From NCBI GenBank assembly GCA_004556985.1, contig SFFC01000041.1, positions 1 to 47,221 of the forward strand: 47,221 bases of DNA, given 5' to 3'. The notes beneath the pieces are model-generated. The model searched no databases, was not told where the DNA came from, and saw only the letters and a list, made by a program, of their open reading frames with translations. The first letter of the stretch is position 1; each line of letters opens with the position of its first letter. This document shows, piece after piece, positions 39,879 through 47,221 of this stretch. The DNA is from Clostridiales bacterium. Lineage in GTDB: Bacteria > Bacillota > Clostridia > Christensenellales > Aristaeellaceae. Both the position numbers and the translations under genes were made by a program.

Positions 39879-40907
39879 TCAGTTTGGCTTCCTGAAGCGC
39901 CTGAAGAGGCGGGAAAGCATGTTCTGGCCGGCGATTTCGCGGCCCAGCACGACGAGCACCAGAATGATGCCCACAGGCAGGTCGAGGTTCTGCGTGCTGA
40001 CGTCAAAGCACAGCGGAAGACCGTAACGCAGAATGCAGATGATCAGCGAGGCGAGCACCGTGCCCAGGATGCTGCCCTTGCCGCCGGTGTTGAGCGTGCC
40101 GCCCAGCACGACCGCGGTGATAATCGCCAGCGTATAGCCGGAGCCGAGGTTGTATTTGGCGGAATTGACGTTGGCGGTCAGCAGCATGCCGGCCAGCGCG
40201 GCGCTGACGGCGGAGAGCACATAGGTGCTCATGATGACGGCGCGGGTATTGATGCCCGAGTATTCCGCCGCCTGCTGGTTGACGCCGATGAGGTAGAGCC
40301 GCTCGCCGTACTTCGTGCGATGCAGAATCCAGACGCACAGGAGAATCAGCGCAGCATAGATCACAATCTGCGTGGGAATGCCGAAAATCGTGCCCTTGCC
40401 CAGGAAGCGGAAGCCGACATACTGCCCCGCCTCCGTCTTGGCCGGGAAGCCGCTGATGCCCTGGTAGGCGGGCGTCGCGGACATGCTCGAGACGAGCAGC
40501 GCGAGGCCCGAATACAGGAAGCTGCCGCCCAGCGTGACGACCATCGGCTGCACGCCGCAGTAGGCGATGAAGAAGCCCGAGAGCGCGCCGCACAGCGCGG
40601 CCACGGCCACCGCGATCACCACGGCCAGCCAGATATTCAGCCCGGCGTCGCTCCAGAGGACGCCGATGATGATGCTCGTCAATCCAATGATCGAGGGCGC
40701 CTGAATGTCGATGCCGCCGGTGATCATGACCAGCGTGACGAACAGGGAGATGATGCAGACGCTGATGTAGTTGACGATGCTGTTCATGATGGAATTCGGG
40801 CGCAGGAATTTGGGATTGGCCGCGCCGAACACCACGAATTCGAGCACCAGGAACACCAGCAGGAACACTTCCCAGCGCTTAAGGACCTTTTTAAGCAGCG
40901 TTTTCAT
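39879..40907 (-). CDS. lsrD: ABC sugar/AI-2 permease (LsrD position)
   Basis: 342-aa inner-membrane permease of the RbsC/LsrCD family with ~9-10 hydrophobic segments. Motifs include MITGGIDIQAPSIIGLTS, CGVQPMVVTLGGSFLYSGLAL and the family EAA-like LGGTLNTGGKGSILGTVLASL. It overlaps the upstream permease gene by four bases and forms the membrane pore with it. Calling it LsrD rather than LsrC is by gene order; the two are paralogues. Confidence 0.85.
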   Translation of the reverse strand: MKTLLKKVLKRWEVFLLVFLVLEFVVFGAANPKFLRPNSIMNSIVNYISVCIISLFVTLVMITGGIDIQAPSIIGLTSIIIGVLWSDAGLNIWLAVVIAVAVAALCGALSGFFIAYCGVQPMVVTLGGSFLYSGLALLVSSMSATPAYQGISGFPAKTEAGQYVGFRFLGKGTIFGIPTQIVIYAALILLCVWILHRTKYGERLYLIGVNQQAAEYSGINTRAVIMSTYVLSAVSAALAGMLLTANVNSAKYNLGSGYTLAIITAVVLGGTLNTGGKGSILGTVLASLIICILRYGLPLCFDVSTQNLDLPVGIILVLVVLGREIAGQNMLSRLFRRFRKPN

Positions 40908-41920
40908 GCCTTGCCGCCTCCTTCCGGAGCGTTTTCCGCCGTTCTGGACAGAAGGCGCTTTCTTCTGGACATTTCAACGGACCTGTGCTGCGCAAGCGCG
41001 TCCACCACGACGATCACGATCAGCATGACGCCGGTGATGGTGTTGTCATAGGTGGAGGGCAGGCCGATGAAGACCAGCAGACGGCTGATGGAGGACATGA
41101 TCACCGCGCCGATCGCCGCGCCGATCATGTTGCCCAGGCCGCCGGAGAGGGAGATGCCGCCCAGCACGCAGGCCGCGATCGCGGTCATCTCGTAGCCGGT
41201 ACCGGCCACCGTCATGACCTGGCCGTATTTGGAGGCGAATACGAAGCCGCCCAGGCCCGCAAAGAGGCCGCAGAGCACGTAGGCCAGAATCTTCGTGCCC
41301 AGCACGGAGATGCCGACCAGCCGCGCGCCGCCGGCATTGTCGCCCACGGCGATGAAATACTTGCCCTTGCGGGTTCGGGTCAGCACGACATGGGAAATCG
41401 CCACCAGCGCGACGGCGATGGCATAGTACACGGTGATCTCCGCAAAAAGCGTCTTGTTGCCGTAGCTCGCGATCGCGCCGCCGAAGTTTTCGACCGTGCG
41501 CCCGCCGGTCAGGATGTAGACCAGACCGCGCACGACGCTGTTGGTGCCCAGCGTGAAGATCAGCGAGGGGACGCCGAAGTAGGCGACGCCGACGCCGTTG
41601 ACCAGGCCGACCAGCGCGCCCGTCGCCAGGCAGACCGCGAGCATGAGCGCCACGCTGCCGCCCTGCTGGGCGATCAGGCCGGTCATGGCCGCCGTGATGC
41701 ACAGCGTGGAGCCGATGGAGACGTCGATCTCGCCCGTCATGATGACGAACGCGATGCCGACCGCCAGCAGCGTGTACATGGTCGCCGAGTTGAAGCAGCT
41801 GATGATGTTGGAGTAGTTGAGGAATGCGGGATCCGCGATGCCGGTGATCAGAAACAGCAGAATCAGGAAGAGCAGGCTCGACGCCCACCGGGCCTTCAGC
41901 AGGCCTTTTGCTTTGTTCAT
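40904..41920 (-). CDS. lsrC: ABC sugar/AI-2 permease (LsrC position)
   Basis: 338-aa paralogous permease: MTGEIDVSIGSTLCITAAMTG, YFGVPSLIFTLGTNSVVRGL and CVLGGISLSGGLGNMIGAAIG. A GTG at 41926 overlaps the ATPase stop (GTGA); the ATG at 41920 with AAAGGA ten bases upstream is slightly preferred, and both are possible. It overlaps the next permease by four bases. Membership of the operon with LsrA, LsrB and LsrF supports AI-2 import. Confidence 0.85.
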   Translation of the reverse strand: MNKAKGLLKARWASSLLFLILLFLITGIADPAFLNYSNIISCFNSATMYTLLAVGIAFVIMTGEIDVSIGSTLCITAAMTGLIAQQGGSVALMLAVCLATGALVGLVNGVGVAYFGVPSLIFTLGTNSVVRGLVYILTGGRTVENFGGAIASYGNKTLFAEITVYYAIAVALVAISHVVLTRTRKGKYFIAVGDNAGGARLVGISVLGTKILAYVLCGLFAGLGGFVFASKYGQVMTVAGTGYEMTAIAACVLGGISLSGGLGNMIGAAIGAVIMSSISRLLVFIGLPSTYDNTITGVMLIVIVVVDALAQHRSVEMSRRKRLLSRTAENAPEGGGKA

Positions 41921-41922
41921 CG

Positions 41923-43449
41923 TCACACCGTCCTTTCCTGCGCGATGCCGAAGGAGGCGCTGGTCAGAACATCCTGCGTGATTTCCTCGCGGCTGAACTC
42001 GCCGTTGATCCGTCCCTGGAAGACCGTGATGGCGCGGTCGGCGAGCTCCACGACCTCCTCGATGTCCGAGGAGACCATCAGCACGGCCACGCCCGCCTCC
42101 TTGAGCTGGTGGATGATGCCGTAGACGTCGCTGCGGGCCGCCGCGTCGATGCCGCGGGTCGGCTCATCGAGGATGACGACCTTGGGCTTTGTGGAGAGCG
42201 AGCGGGCGATGACGACCTTCTGCTGGTTGCCGCCGGAAAGGCTGCCGATCAGATCCTCCAGCGAGACGACCTTGGTTCTGAAATCATCCACATACTTCTG
42301 GGAAATCTCGCGCTGGCGGCGGCGGTCCATGTCGACCTTGCCGATCTCCTTGCCGGAGAGCAGCGCCGAGGTGGTGTTGGAGGAAATTGAGCGGATTTTG
42401 AACAGGCCGTGCGCGTGGCGGTCCTCGGGCACGAAGTTGATGCCCTCCTGCAGGATCTGCTTGGTGGGCAGGCCCGTGATGTCCTTGCCGCCCAGCAGCA
42501 CCTTGCCGCCCAGGGTTTTATCGCGGCCGAAGATGGTGCTGATCAGCTCCGTGCGGCCCGCGCCGACGACACCCGCGATGCCCAGGATCTCGCCGGGATA
42601 GAGATCAAAGGAGACGTCGGTAAAGCCGTAGCCGCAGAGATGGCGCACCTCGAGCACGGGCTTGAGCGATTCATAGTGCACAGGCTCATACGCCTGCTCT
42701 CCCTGGCGCTGGGTCTGCGCGTCCTTGGGCAGCAGGCCCTGAATCAGCATTTCCTTGGTGAAGTTTTCCACCGGGCCCTCGAGGGTGATAAGGCCATCGC
42801 GCATGATCGCCACGTCGGTCGCGATCTCGAAGACCTCGTTGAGGCGGTGGGTGATGTAGATCATGCTGATGCCCTTGCTCTTCAGATCGCGTACCACCCT
42901 GAACAGCGCCTGCACCTCGCCGAAGGTCAGCGCGCTGGTGGGCTCGTCCAGGATCAGGATGCGCGCATCGCGCATCAGGCCGCGAAGCAGCTCAACCAGC
43001 TGCTGCTCGGCGATGGAGAGCGTGTTGGCCTTGCGCGTGAGGCTCAGGCTGACGCCCAGCTCCCTCATGTGCTGCGCCAGGCGCTTTTTAAGTTCGGCCT
43101 CGTTCCCGTCAAAGCCCATCAGGATGTTTTCCAGTACCGTCATGTTGGGGAAGAGCAGCGGCTCCTGCGGCACGAGGTAGATGCCCGCCGCCAGCGCGGC
43201 CGCCGGCTTGCCCAGCCTGGCGGGCGCGCCGTCGATCAGAATCTCGCCGCTGTCACAGGTATATATGCCCATGATGATCTTCATGAGCGTGGATTTGCCC
43301 GCGCCGTTGCCGCCGATGAGCGCGACAACCTCGCCCGCAGACACGCTCAGGTCGATCCCCCTGAGAACGACGTTCTGCCCGAATGCCTTGCGGATACCCC
43401 GCACTTGCAGACGCGGCACGGACGCCTGAGTGGTTGAATTTGCTGCCAT
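41923..43449 (-). CDS. lsrA: ABC transporter ATPase with two nucleotide-binding domains (LsrA)
   Basis: 508-aa double ATPase of the ribose/AI-2 class. The N-terminal half has Walker A GGNGAGKST and signature region LSIAEQQLVELLRG, with Walker B RILILDEPTSAL. The C-terminal half has a degenerate Walker A (GVVGAGRTE, normal for this class), signature LSGGNQQKV and Walker B KVVILDEPTRGID. The ATG at 43449 starts MAANSTTQ; the open frame before it lacks a ribosome site. First gene of the leftward lsr operon, with a strong divergent promoter. Confidence 0.9.
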   Translation of the reverse strand: MAANSTTQASVPRLQVRGIRKAFGQNVVLRGIDLSVSAGEVVALIGGNGAGKSTLMKIIMGIYTCDSGEILIDGAPARLGKPAAALAAGIYLVPQEPLLFPNMTVLENILMGFDGNEAELKKRLAQHMRELGVSLSLTRKANTLSIAEQQLVELLRGLMRDARILILDEPTSALTFGEVQALFRVVRDLKSKGISMIYITHRLNEVFEIATDVAIMRDGLITLEGPVENFTKEMLIQGLLPKDAQTQRQGEQAYEPVHYESLKPVLEVRHLCGYGFTDVSFDLYPGEILGIAGVVGAGRTELISTIFGRDKTLGGKVLLGGKDITGLPTKQILQEGINFVPEDRHAHGLFKIRSISSNTTSALLSGKEIGKVDMDRRRQREISQKYVDDFRTKVVSLEDLIGSLSGGNQQKVVIARSLSTKPKVVILDEPTRGIDAAARSDVYGIIHQLKEAGVAVLMVSSDIEEVVELADRAITVFQGRINGEFSREEITQDVLTSASFGIAQERTV

Positions 43450-43514
43450 GTCGTATACTCCTACACCGCGTAGTAACAAAGGTTCTGAGAGGGGACTTTT
43501 TATTCGCTGCCCTC

Positions 43515-43543
43515 ATTGTAAGCACTTCTGTGCATCTTGTCAA
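43515..43543 (-). promoter_or_regulatory. Predicted lsrA promoter
   Basis: Minus strand TTGACA (43543-43538), 17-bp spacer, TACAAT (43520-43515). The -35 is embedded in CTTGTCAAG, a small palindrome. Confidence 0.78.
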
Positions 43544-43597
43544 GTATTTTTTCCGTTTGTTTGCCTAAATTGGGTTATTCATCGATTTTTAGTGCTT
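43520..43597. promoter_or_regulatory. Possible LsrR operator half-sites
   Basis: AAGCACT (43520-43526) overlaps the lsrA -10 edge, and its inverse AGTGCTT (43591-43597) lies upstream of the lsrR promoter, about seven helical turns away. This is consistent with looping by an oligomeric SorC-type repressor. Confidence 0.3.
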
Positions 43598-43611
43598 ATT
43601 TTTCAAAAGAA

Positions 43612-43640
43612 TTGACATTTGCCTTTTTGCGTGTTATACT
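43612..43640 (+). promoter_or_regulatory. Predicted lsrR-lsrK promoter
   Basis: TTGACA (43612-43617), 17-bp spacer, TATACT (43635-43640), 75 bp before the TTG start of lsrR. Confidence 0.82.
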
Positions 43641-43715
43641 CACCTATGAAAAACAAATGTTCAGGATTAAAATAATTGTTTCAGTCTCTTTCCTCTGTGC
43701 TGCAGGAGGTTTGCT

Positions 43716-44630
43716 TTGAATTATGAAGAATCGCTGATGGTCAAGGCCGCCTGGTACTATTATTTCGAAAACATGACCCAGCAGGCCATCGCCGACCGCT
43801 TGAGCATCAGCCGCATGCGCGTCATCAAGCTGCTGGAGGCCGCCCGCCAGAACGGGATCATCCAGTTCCGCCTGCGCTCCGACGGCGTGGGCATGGCCGA
43901 GCAGAGCCGCGCGCTGATGGAGAAATATCATTTAAAGGATGTCTTCCTCATCCCCTCCGCCGAGGAGGAGGCGACGACCAACGAATCCATCGCCCGCGCC
44001 GGTGCGATGTACATCGCCGACCGCCTGGGCGACAACGCCTGCATCAACGTCGGCTATGGCGACACGCTCAGCCGCACGCTCAACCATCTGGCCACGATGG
44101 TCGAGACGCCCGTCACCTGCATCTCGCTCACCGGCGGCGTCTCCCCCTATCTGCCCAACACGCGCTCCAACGTCTTCAACGCGCGGCTGTATCTGATGCC
44201 CGCACCGCTGCTGGCCTCCTCGCCCGAGATGGCCTCGGCGATGCGCGGCGAGAGCTCCGTCTCCGAGATCTTTGACATGGCGGAGCTGTCCTCCTTCACG
44301 CTGGTGGGCATCGGCTCCATCCATGATTCGGCCACGGTCGTCAAATCCGGCGTGCTCAGCCGCAACGACCTGTTCTACCTGCGTATGCACAACGCCGTGG
44401 GCGACATCCTCTGCCATTTCTTCGACCGGGACGGCCAGCTGCTGCAAACGCCGATCGAGGACAAGCTGATCTCCACGCCGCTTTCCCGTCTCAAGGCGCT
44501 GCGCAACGTCGTCGGCCTCGCCGCCGGCGCGCAGAAGGCCGACGCCATCCGCGCCGCGCTGCGGGGCGGCTATCTCGACGTCCTCGTCACGGACGAGGCC
44601 ACCGCCTCCCTGCTGCTCAGGGACGAATAG
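43716..44630 (+). CDS. lsrR: SorC-family regulator (LsrR)
   Basis: 304-aa regulator similar to E. coli LsrR. N-terminal helix-turn-helix (MTQQAIADRLSISRMRVIKLL, residues ~20-40), then a sugar-phosphate-binding domain with INVGYGDTLSRTL, CISLTGGVSPYL, TLVGIGSIHD, NAVGDILCHFFD and GGYLDVLVTDEATA. LsrR represses the lsr operons until phospho-AI-2 binds. The start is TTG at 43716, six bases after AGGAGG. It is divergent from lsrA and upstream of lsrK, the standard lsrRK arrangement. Confidence 0.9.
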   Translation: MNYEESLMVKAAWYYYFENMTQQAIADRLSISRMRVIKLLEAARQNGIIQFRLRSDGVGMAEQSRALMEKYHLKDVFLIPSAEEEATTNESIARAGAMYIADRLGDNACINVGYGDTLSRTLNHLATMVETPVTCISLTGGVSPYLPNTRSNVFNARLYLMPAPLLASSPEMASAMRGESSVSEIFDMAELSSFTLVGIGSIHDSATVVKSGVLSRNDLFYLRMHNAVGDILCHFFDRDGQLLQTPIEDKLISTPLSRLKALRNVVGLAAGAQKADAIRAALRGGYLDVLVTDEATASLLLRDE

Positions 44631-44694
44631 CAATTCGCCCGAACGATACGTGCTTTTGACAACCCGTGTGAACATCGCAGAAAGGATGGATTCT

Positions 44695-46257
44695 ATGGCA
44701 AAAACCCTCATGGCTGTCGACGCGGGAACCGGCAGCGTCCGCGCTGTGCTGTTCAGCCTGCAAGGCGAGCAGCTCGGCTGCGTGCAAAAGGAATGGACGC
44801 ACCGGGAAGATCCGCGCTACCCCGGCAGCATGGATTTTGACTGGACACACAACTGGGAGCTCGCCCGCAGCTGCATCCGCGAGGTCATCGCGCAGACGGG
44901 CGTCAACCCTGCGGACATCGCCGCCGTCTCGACCACCTGCATGCGCGAGGGCATCGTCCTCTACGACAAGGACGGCAACGAAATCTGGGCCTGCGCCAAC
45001 GTCGACGCGCGCAGCGACGACGAGGTGGCCCAGCTCGTGCGCATGAACCCCGAACTCGAAAAGACCATCTACCGCGAGTCCGGCCAGACCTACGCGCTGG
45101 GCGCGCTGCCCCGCCTCTTCTGGGTCAAGAACAAGATGCCCGAGGTCTACGAGAAGACCGCGCTGTGCACGATGTTCAACGACTGGCTCATCTACAAGAT
45201 GACGGGCGTCTTCTCCTCCGAGCCCTCCAATGCCTGCACGACCGGCATCTTCGACCTCAAGGCCCGCGACTGGGACGACAGCATCGCCGCGAGCATCGGC
45301 CTCAAGACAGGCATCTTCCCCAAGACCTACGAGTGCGGCACCGTCGTCGCGCCGGTCAGCGAGCAGGGCGCAGAGCAGACCGGCCTTTGCGCGGGCACGC
45401 CTGTGGTCGCCGGCGGCGGCGACGCGCAGCTGGGCTGCGTCGGCGTGGGTGTCGTGGAGGCCAACCAGGCAGCCATCTTCGGCGGCAGCTTCTGGCAGTA
45501 TGAATACAACACCGATGAGGCCAAAACGGACGAGCACTGCCGCGTGCGCGTCAACTGCCACAGCGTGCCCGGCATCTGGCAGTATGAGGCGCTCGCCTTC
45601 AAGCCCGGCATGGTCATGCGCTGGTACCGCGACGCCTTCTGCACGCAGGAGAAGGAGCTCGCCAGGGCGGCCGGCCGCGACCCCTACGACCTGATGAACG
45701 AGAAGGCCAAGGACATCCCCGCCGGCTGCTACGGCATGCTCTGCGCGTTCTCCGACGTGATGAACTACATCTCCTGGCGGCACGCCAGCCCGACCTTCAC
45801 AAACTTCGACTTCGACCCCGAGAAGTTCAACCGCTACACCTTCTACCGCGCCATCATGGAGAACACCGCGCTGGTGACCTACGGTCACATGAAGCTCGTC
45901 GAGGAATCGACCGGCAACATGCCTGGCGAGGTCGTCTTCGCGGGCGGCGCCTCCAAGAGCGGGCTCTGGTGCCAGATTCTCGCCGACGTGCTCGGCCTGC
46001 CGGTGAACGTGCCCAAGGTCCGGGAGGCGACGGCGCTGGGTGCGGCCATCATGGCCGGCTACGGTGTCGGCGTCTACGAGAGCATCCCGGAAACCGCTAA
46101 GGCGCTCGTGCAGTTTGAGCAGCGCTACCTGCCGGATCCGGCGAACCACGAGGTCTACATGAAGCTCTACGAGACCTGGCGCAAGCTCTACGCCCGCCAG
46201 CTCGCCATTGCCGACGACCGGATCACCCGCTACATGTGGGCCGCCCCCGGCGTCTGA
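44695..46257 (+). CDS. lsrK: Autoinducer-2 kinase (LsrK)
   Basis: 520-aa FGGY-family kinase, close in length to E. coli LsrK (530). N-terminal phosphate loop LMAVDAGTGSVRAVLF, then SMDFDWTHNW, the catalytic-region AVSTTCMREGIVLYD, and the C-terminal FGGY signature VVFAGGASKSGLWCQILADVLGLPVNVP. It phosphorylates imported AI-2 (DPD), which traps it and generates the LsrR inducer. The ATG at 44695 follows AGAAAGGA. A cupin gene follows in 29 bp. The neighbours make a xylulokinase-type alternative unlikely. Confidence 0.9.
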   Translation: MAKTLMAVDAGTGSVRAVLFSLQGEQLGCVQKEWTHREDPRYPGSMDFDWTHNWELARSCIREVIAQTGVNPADIAAVSTTCMREGIVLYDKDGNEIWACANVDARSDDEVAQLVRMNPELEKTIYRESGQTYALGALPRLFWVKNKMPEVYEKTALCTMFNDWLIYKMTGVFSSEPSNACTTGIFDLKARDWDDSIAASIGLKTGIFPKTYECGTVVAPVSEQGAEQTGLCAGTPVVAGGGDAQLGCVGVGVVEANQAAIFGGSFWQYEYNTDEAKTDEHCRVRVNCHSVPGIWQYEALAFKPGMVMRWYRDAFCTQEKELARAAGRDPYDLMNEKAKDIPAGCYGMLCAFSDVMNYISWRHASPTFTNFDFDPEKFNRYTFYRAIMENTALVTYGHMKLVEESTGNMPGEVVFAGGASKSGLWCQILADVLGLPVNVPKVREATALGAAIMAGYGVGVYESIPETAKALVQFEQRYLPDPANHEVYMKLYETWRKLYARQLAIADDRITRYMWAAPGV

Positions 46258-46286
46258 CCAGCCAACGAAAGAAAGGGTATCAATCT

Positions 46287-46637
46287 ATGTATATCGTCAA
46301 CGAAGAAGACCATGAGTACCGCTTTGGCGACAGCGGGCCCAAATACCTGATGAAGGGGCCGCGCATGAACTTCGCCCTCGTCCAGTTCCAGGCCGGGCAG
46401 GATTTCAAGGCGCACTACCACAACGTCATGGAGGAGAACTTCTACATCCTCGAGGGCGAGGTGGACATCGTCGTCGACGGCGTTGTCAACCATCTGCGTC
46501 CGGGCCAGATGATCCACATCGAGCCGGGCGAGATCCACTATGTGAAGAACGCCAGCGACAAGCCCATGAAGATGATTTCCACGCTCGCGCCCTATACGAA
46601 TCCGGACAAGGTCGAGGTGGAGAACTACACCTATTGA
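46287..46637 (+). CDS. Small cupin-domain protein of the lsr locus
   Basis: 116-aa single cupin. The first motif is in FKAHYHNVMEENFYILEGEVDI (His/His/Glu metal ligands around residues 43-50) and the second in PGQMIHIEPGEIHYV (His near 85). Single cupins are often isomerases or epimerases acting on small sugars. It is co-transcribed with lsrK, and no LsrG-type ABM protein is present in the visible locus. It may therefore isomerise phospho-AI-2 before LsrF, or help clear sugar-like by-products; this is inference. It is terminated by a long hairpin. Confidence 0.85.
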   Translation: MYIVNEEDHEYRFGDSGPKYLMKGPRMNFALVQFQAGQDFKAHYHNVMEENFYILEGEVDIVVDGVVNHLRPGQMIHIEPGEIHYVKNASDKPMKMISTLAPYTNPDKVEVENYTY

Positions 46638-46653
46638 CCCTTCGGACACAAGC

Positions 46654-46696
46654 AAAGCCCCAATGCCTTCTCCATTCCGGGAGGTATTGGGGCTTT
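46654..46696 (+). terminator. Terminator of the lsrRK-cupin operon
   Basis: AAAGCCCCAAT (46654-46664) pairs with ATTGGGGCTTT (46686-46696), extended inward by GCCT/AGGT with one wobble. The T-run lies within the stem (CTTTCGTCG). Confidence 0.75.
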
Positions 46697-46816
46697 CGTC
46701 GTCCGGCCGTTTCATGGCGCACATGAAAATAGCGTCGGCAGGTCTTGCCGGCGCTATAAAATATTATCCGTTATCTTGCAGAATACAGCCACAAAAAGCC
46801 CTTCGGCGAGGCGCGT

Positions 46817-47221
46817 TTATCCGCGCTTGATCTGCTCCACGATGGCCCTGTGCATCTGGGACACCCGCTGATTGACGCTCTCCTCGTCCAGCGTCACCCG
46901 ATGGATCGCGGACATGGACGCCAGGCCATGCGCATACGTCCACAGCCGGATGTAAACCTCATGCGCCTGTTCCTCCGTGAGTCCCTCCTGCTCGCACTCG
47001 GCAGCGAGGATTTCCTTGTAGGAGGCATCGCTGATGCGCACCATGCCGTTCCTGTCTCCGACGCACATGAAGAGGTGGGAGAACACGCACGGCTGCTCCG
47101 TCGCGAACCGGATATAGGCGCAGCAACAGCCCACGAGGCTCTTCGTCTTCGCCGCATCGGCCATCGTGATCTCAAACGTATCCCTGGCCTTCTGATCCAG
47201 CGCGTTCTTGAGATCTTCCAT
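46817..47221 (-). CDS. TetR-family regulator, C-terminal portion (N-terminus outside window)
   Basis: 134 residues are visible, all helical, in the style of TetR C-terminal ligand/dimer domains (YIRFATEQPCVFSHLFM, YIRLWTYAHGLASMSAI). No helix-turn-helix is present, and the frame is still open at the right edge; the Met at 47221 is probably internal. It shares no obvious link with the lsr genes, with which it converges. Confidence 0.7.
   Translation of the reverse strand: MEDLKNALDQKARDTFEITMADAAKTKSLVGCCCAYIRFATEQPCVFSHLFMCVGDRNGMVRISDASYKEILAAECEQEGLTEEQAHEVYIRLWTYAHGLASMSAIHRVTLDEESVNQRVSQMHRAIVEQIKRG

Overview
The window is GC-rich DNA from an endospore-forming Firmicute, probably a high-GC gut-type clostridium (Christensenellales- or Oscillospirales-like; the lineage is inferred). 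Support comes from the germination protease gpr next to a D,D-carboxypeptidase, a full-length spoVT with a sigma-G-like promoter, AGGAGG-type ribosome sites throughout, an LPxTG surface protein, and many sugar-acid and sugar transport operons. No tRNA, rRNA, CRISPR array or insertion sequence was recognised.

Positions 1-11140 form a hexuronate/sugar-acid region. One leftward operon (7426 to 1) carries a TRAP transporter (binding protein, small and large permease), an alpha/beta hydrolase, an RraA-type aldolase, split altronate dehydratase (UxaA small and large), an SDR oxidoreductase and UxaC, which runs off the window. An enolase-superfamily dehydratase is divergent, followed by a LacI regulator and a second SDR. 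Palindromes AAACGTTT downstream of both divergent promoters look like operators of that regulator.

Positions 11170-14523 hold an SOS-mutagenesis cassette: an autocleavable XRE-S24 (HdiR-like) regulator, a small unknown protein, a Y-family polymerase and a YolD-like protein. Facing it (14524-16303) is a small, partly AT-rich RiPP-like locus: a 161-aa possible precursor, a strange in-frame chimera of HPr-kinase-like and radical-SAM/SPASM sequence lacking both catalytic centres, and a PqqD chaperone. This is the most unusual locus in the window.

Positions 16731-23248 hold a small secreted protein, a giant surface protein whose LPQTG anchor is out of frame because the last 273-bp Ig-like repeat has lost exactly 58 bp, and a TetR regulator. 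Positions 23470-32700 carry two MATE exporters, a C_GCAxxG protein, lactaldehyde reductase FucO, the D,D-carboxypeptidase, Gpr and glutamine-dependent NAD synthetase. A structured 72-74-bp repeat sits in sense orientation upstream of the first MATE gene and of nadE.

Positions 32765-36540 hold a second TRAP operon divergent from spoVT. Positions 36563-46700 hold an AEC carrier and a complete autoinducer-2-type lsr locus: lsrA-C-D-B-F leftward, and lsrR-lsrK plus a cupin rightward, with divergent promoters between. LsrG is absent and the cupin occupies the place where it might be expected. The right edge is the C-terminal part of a TetR-type regulator.
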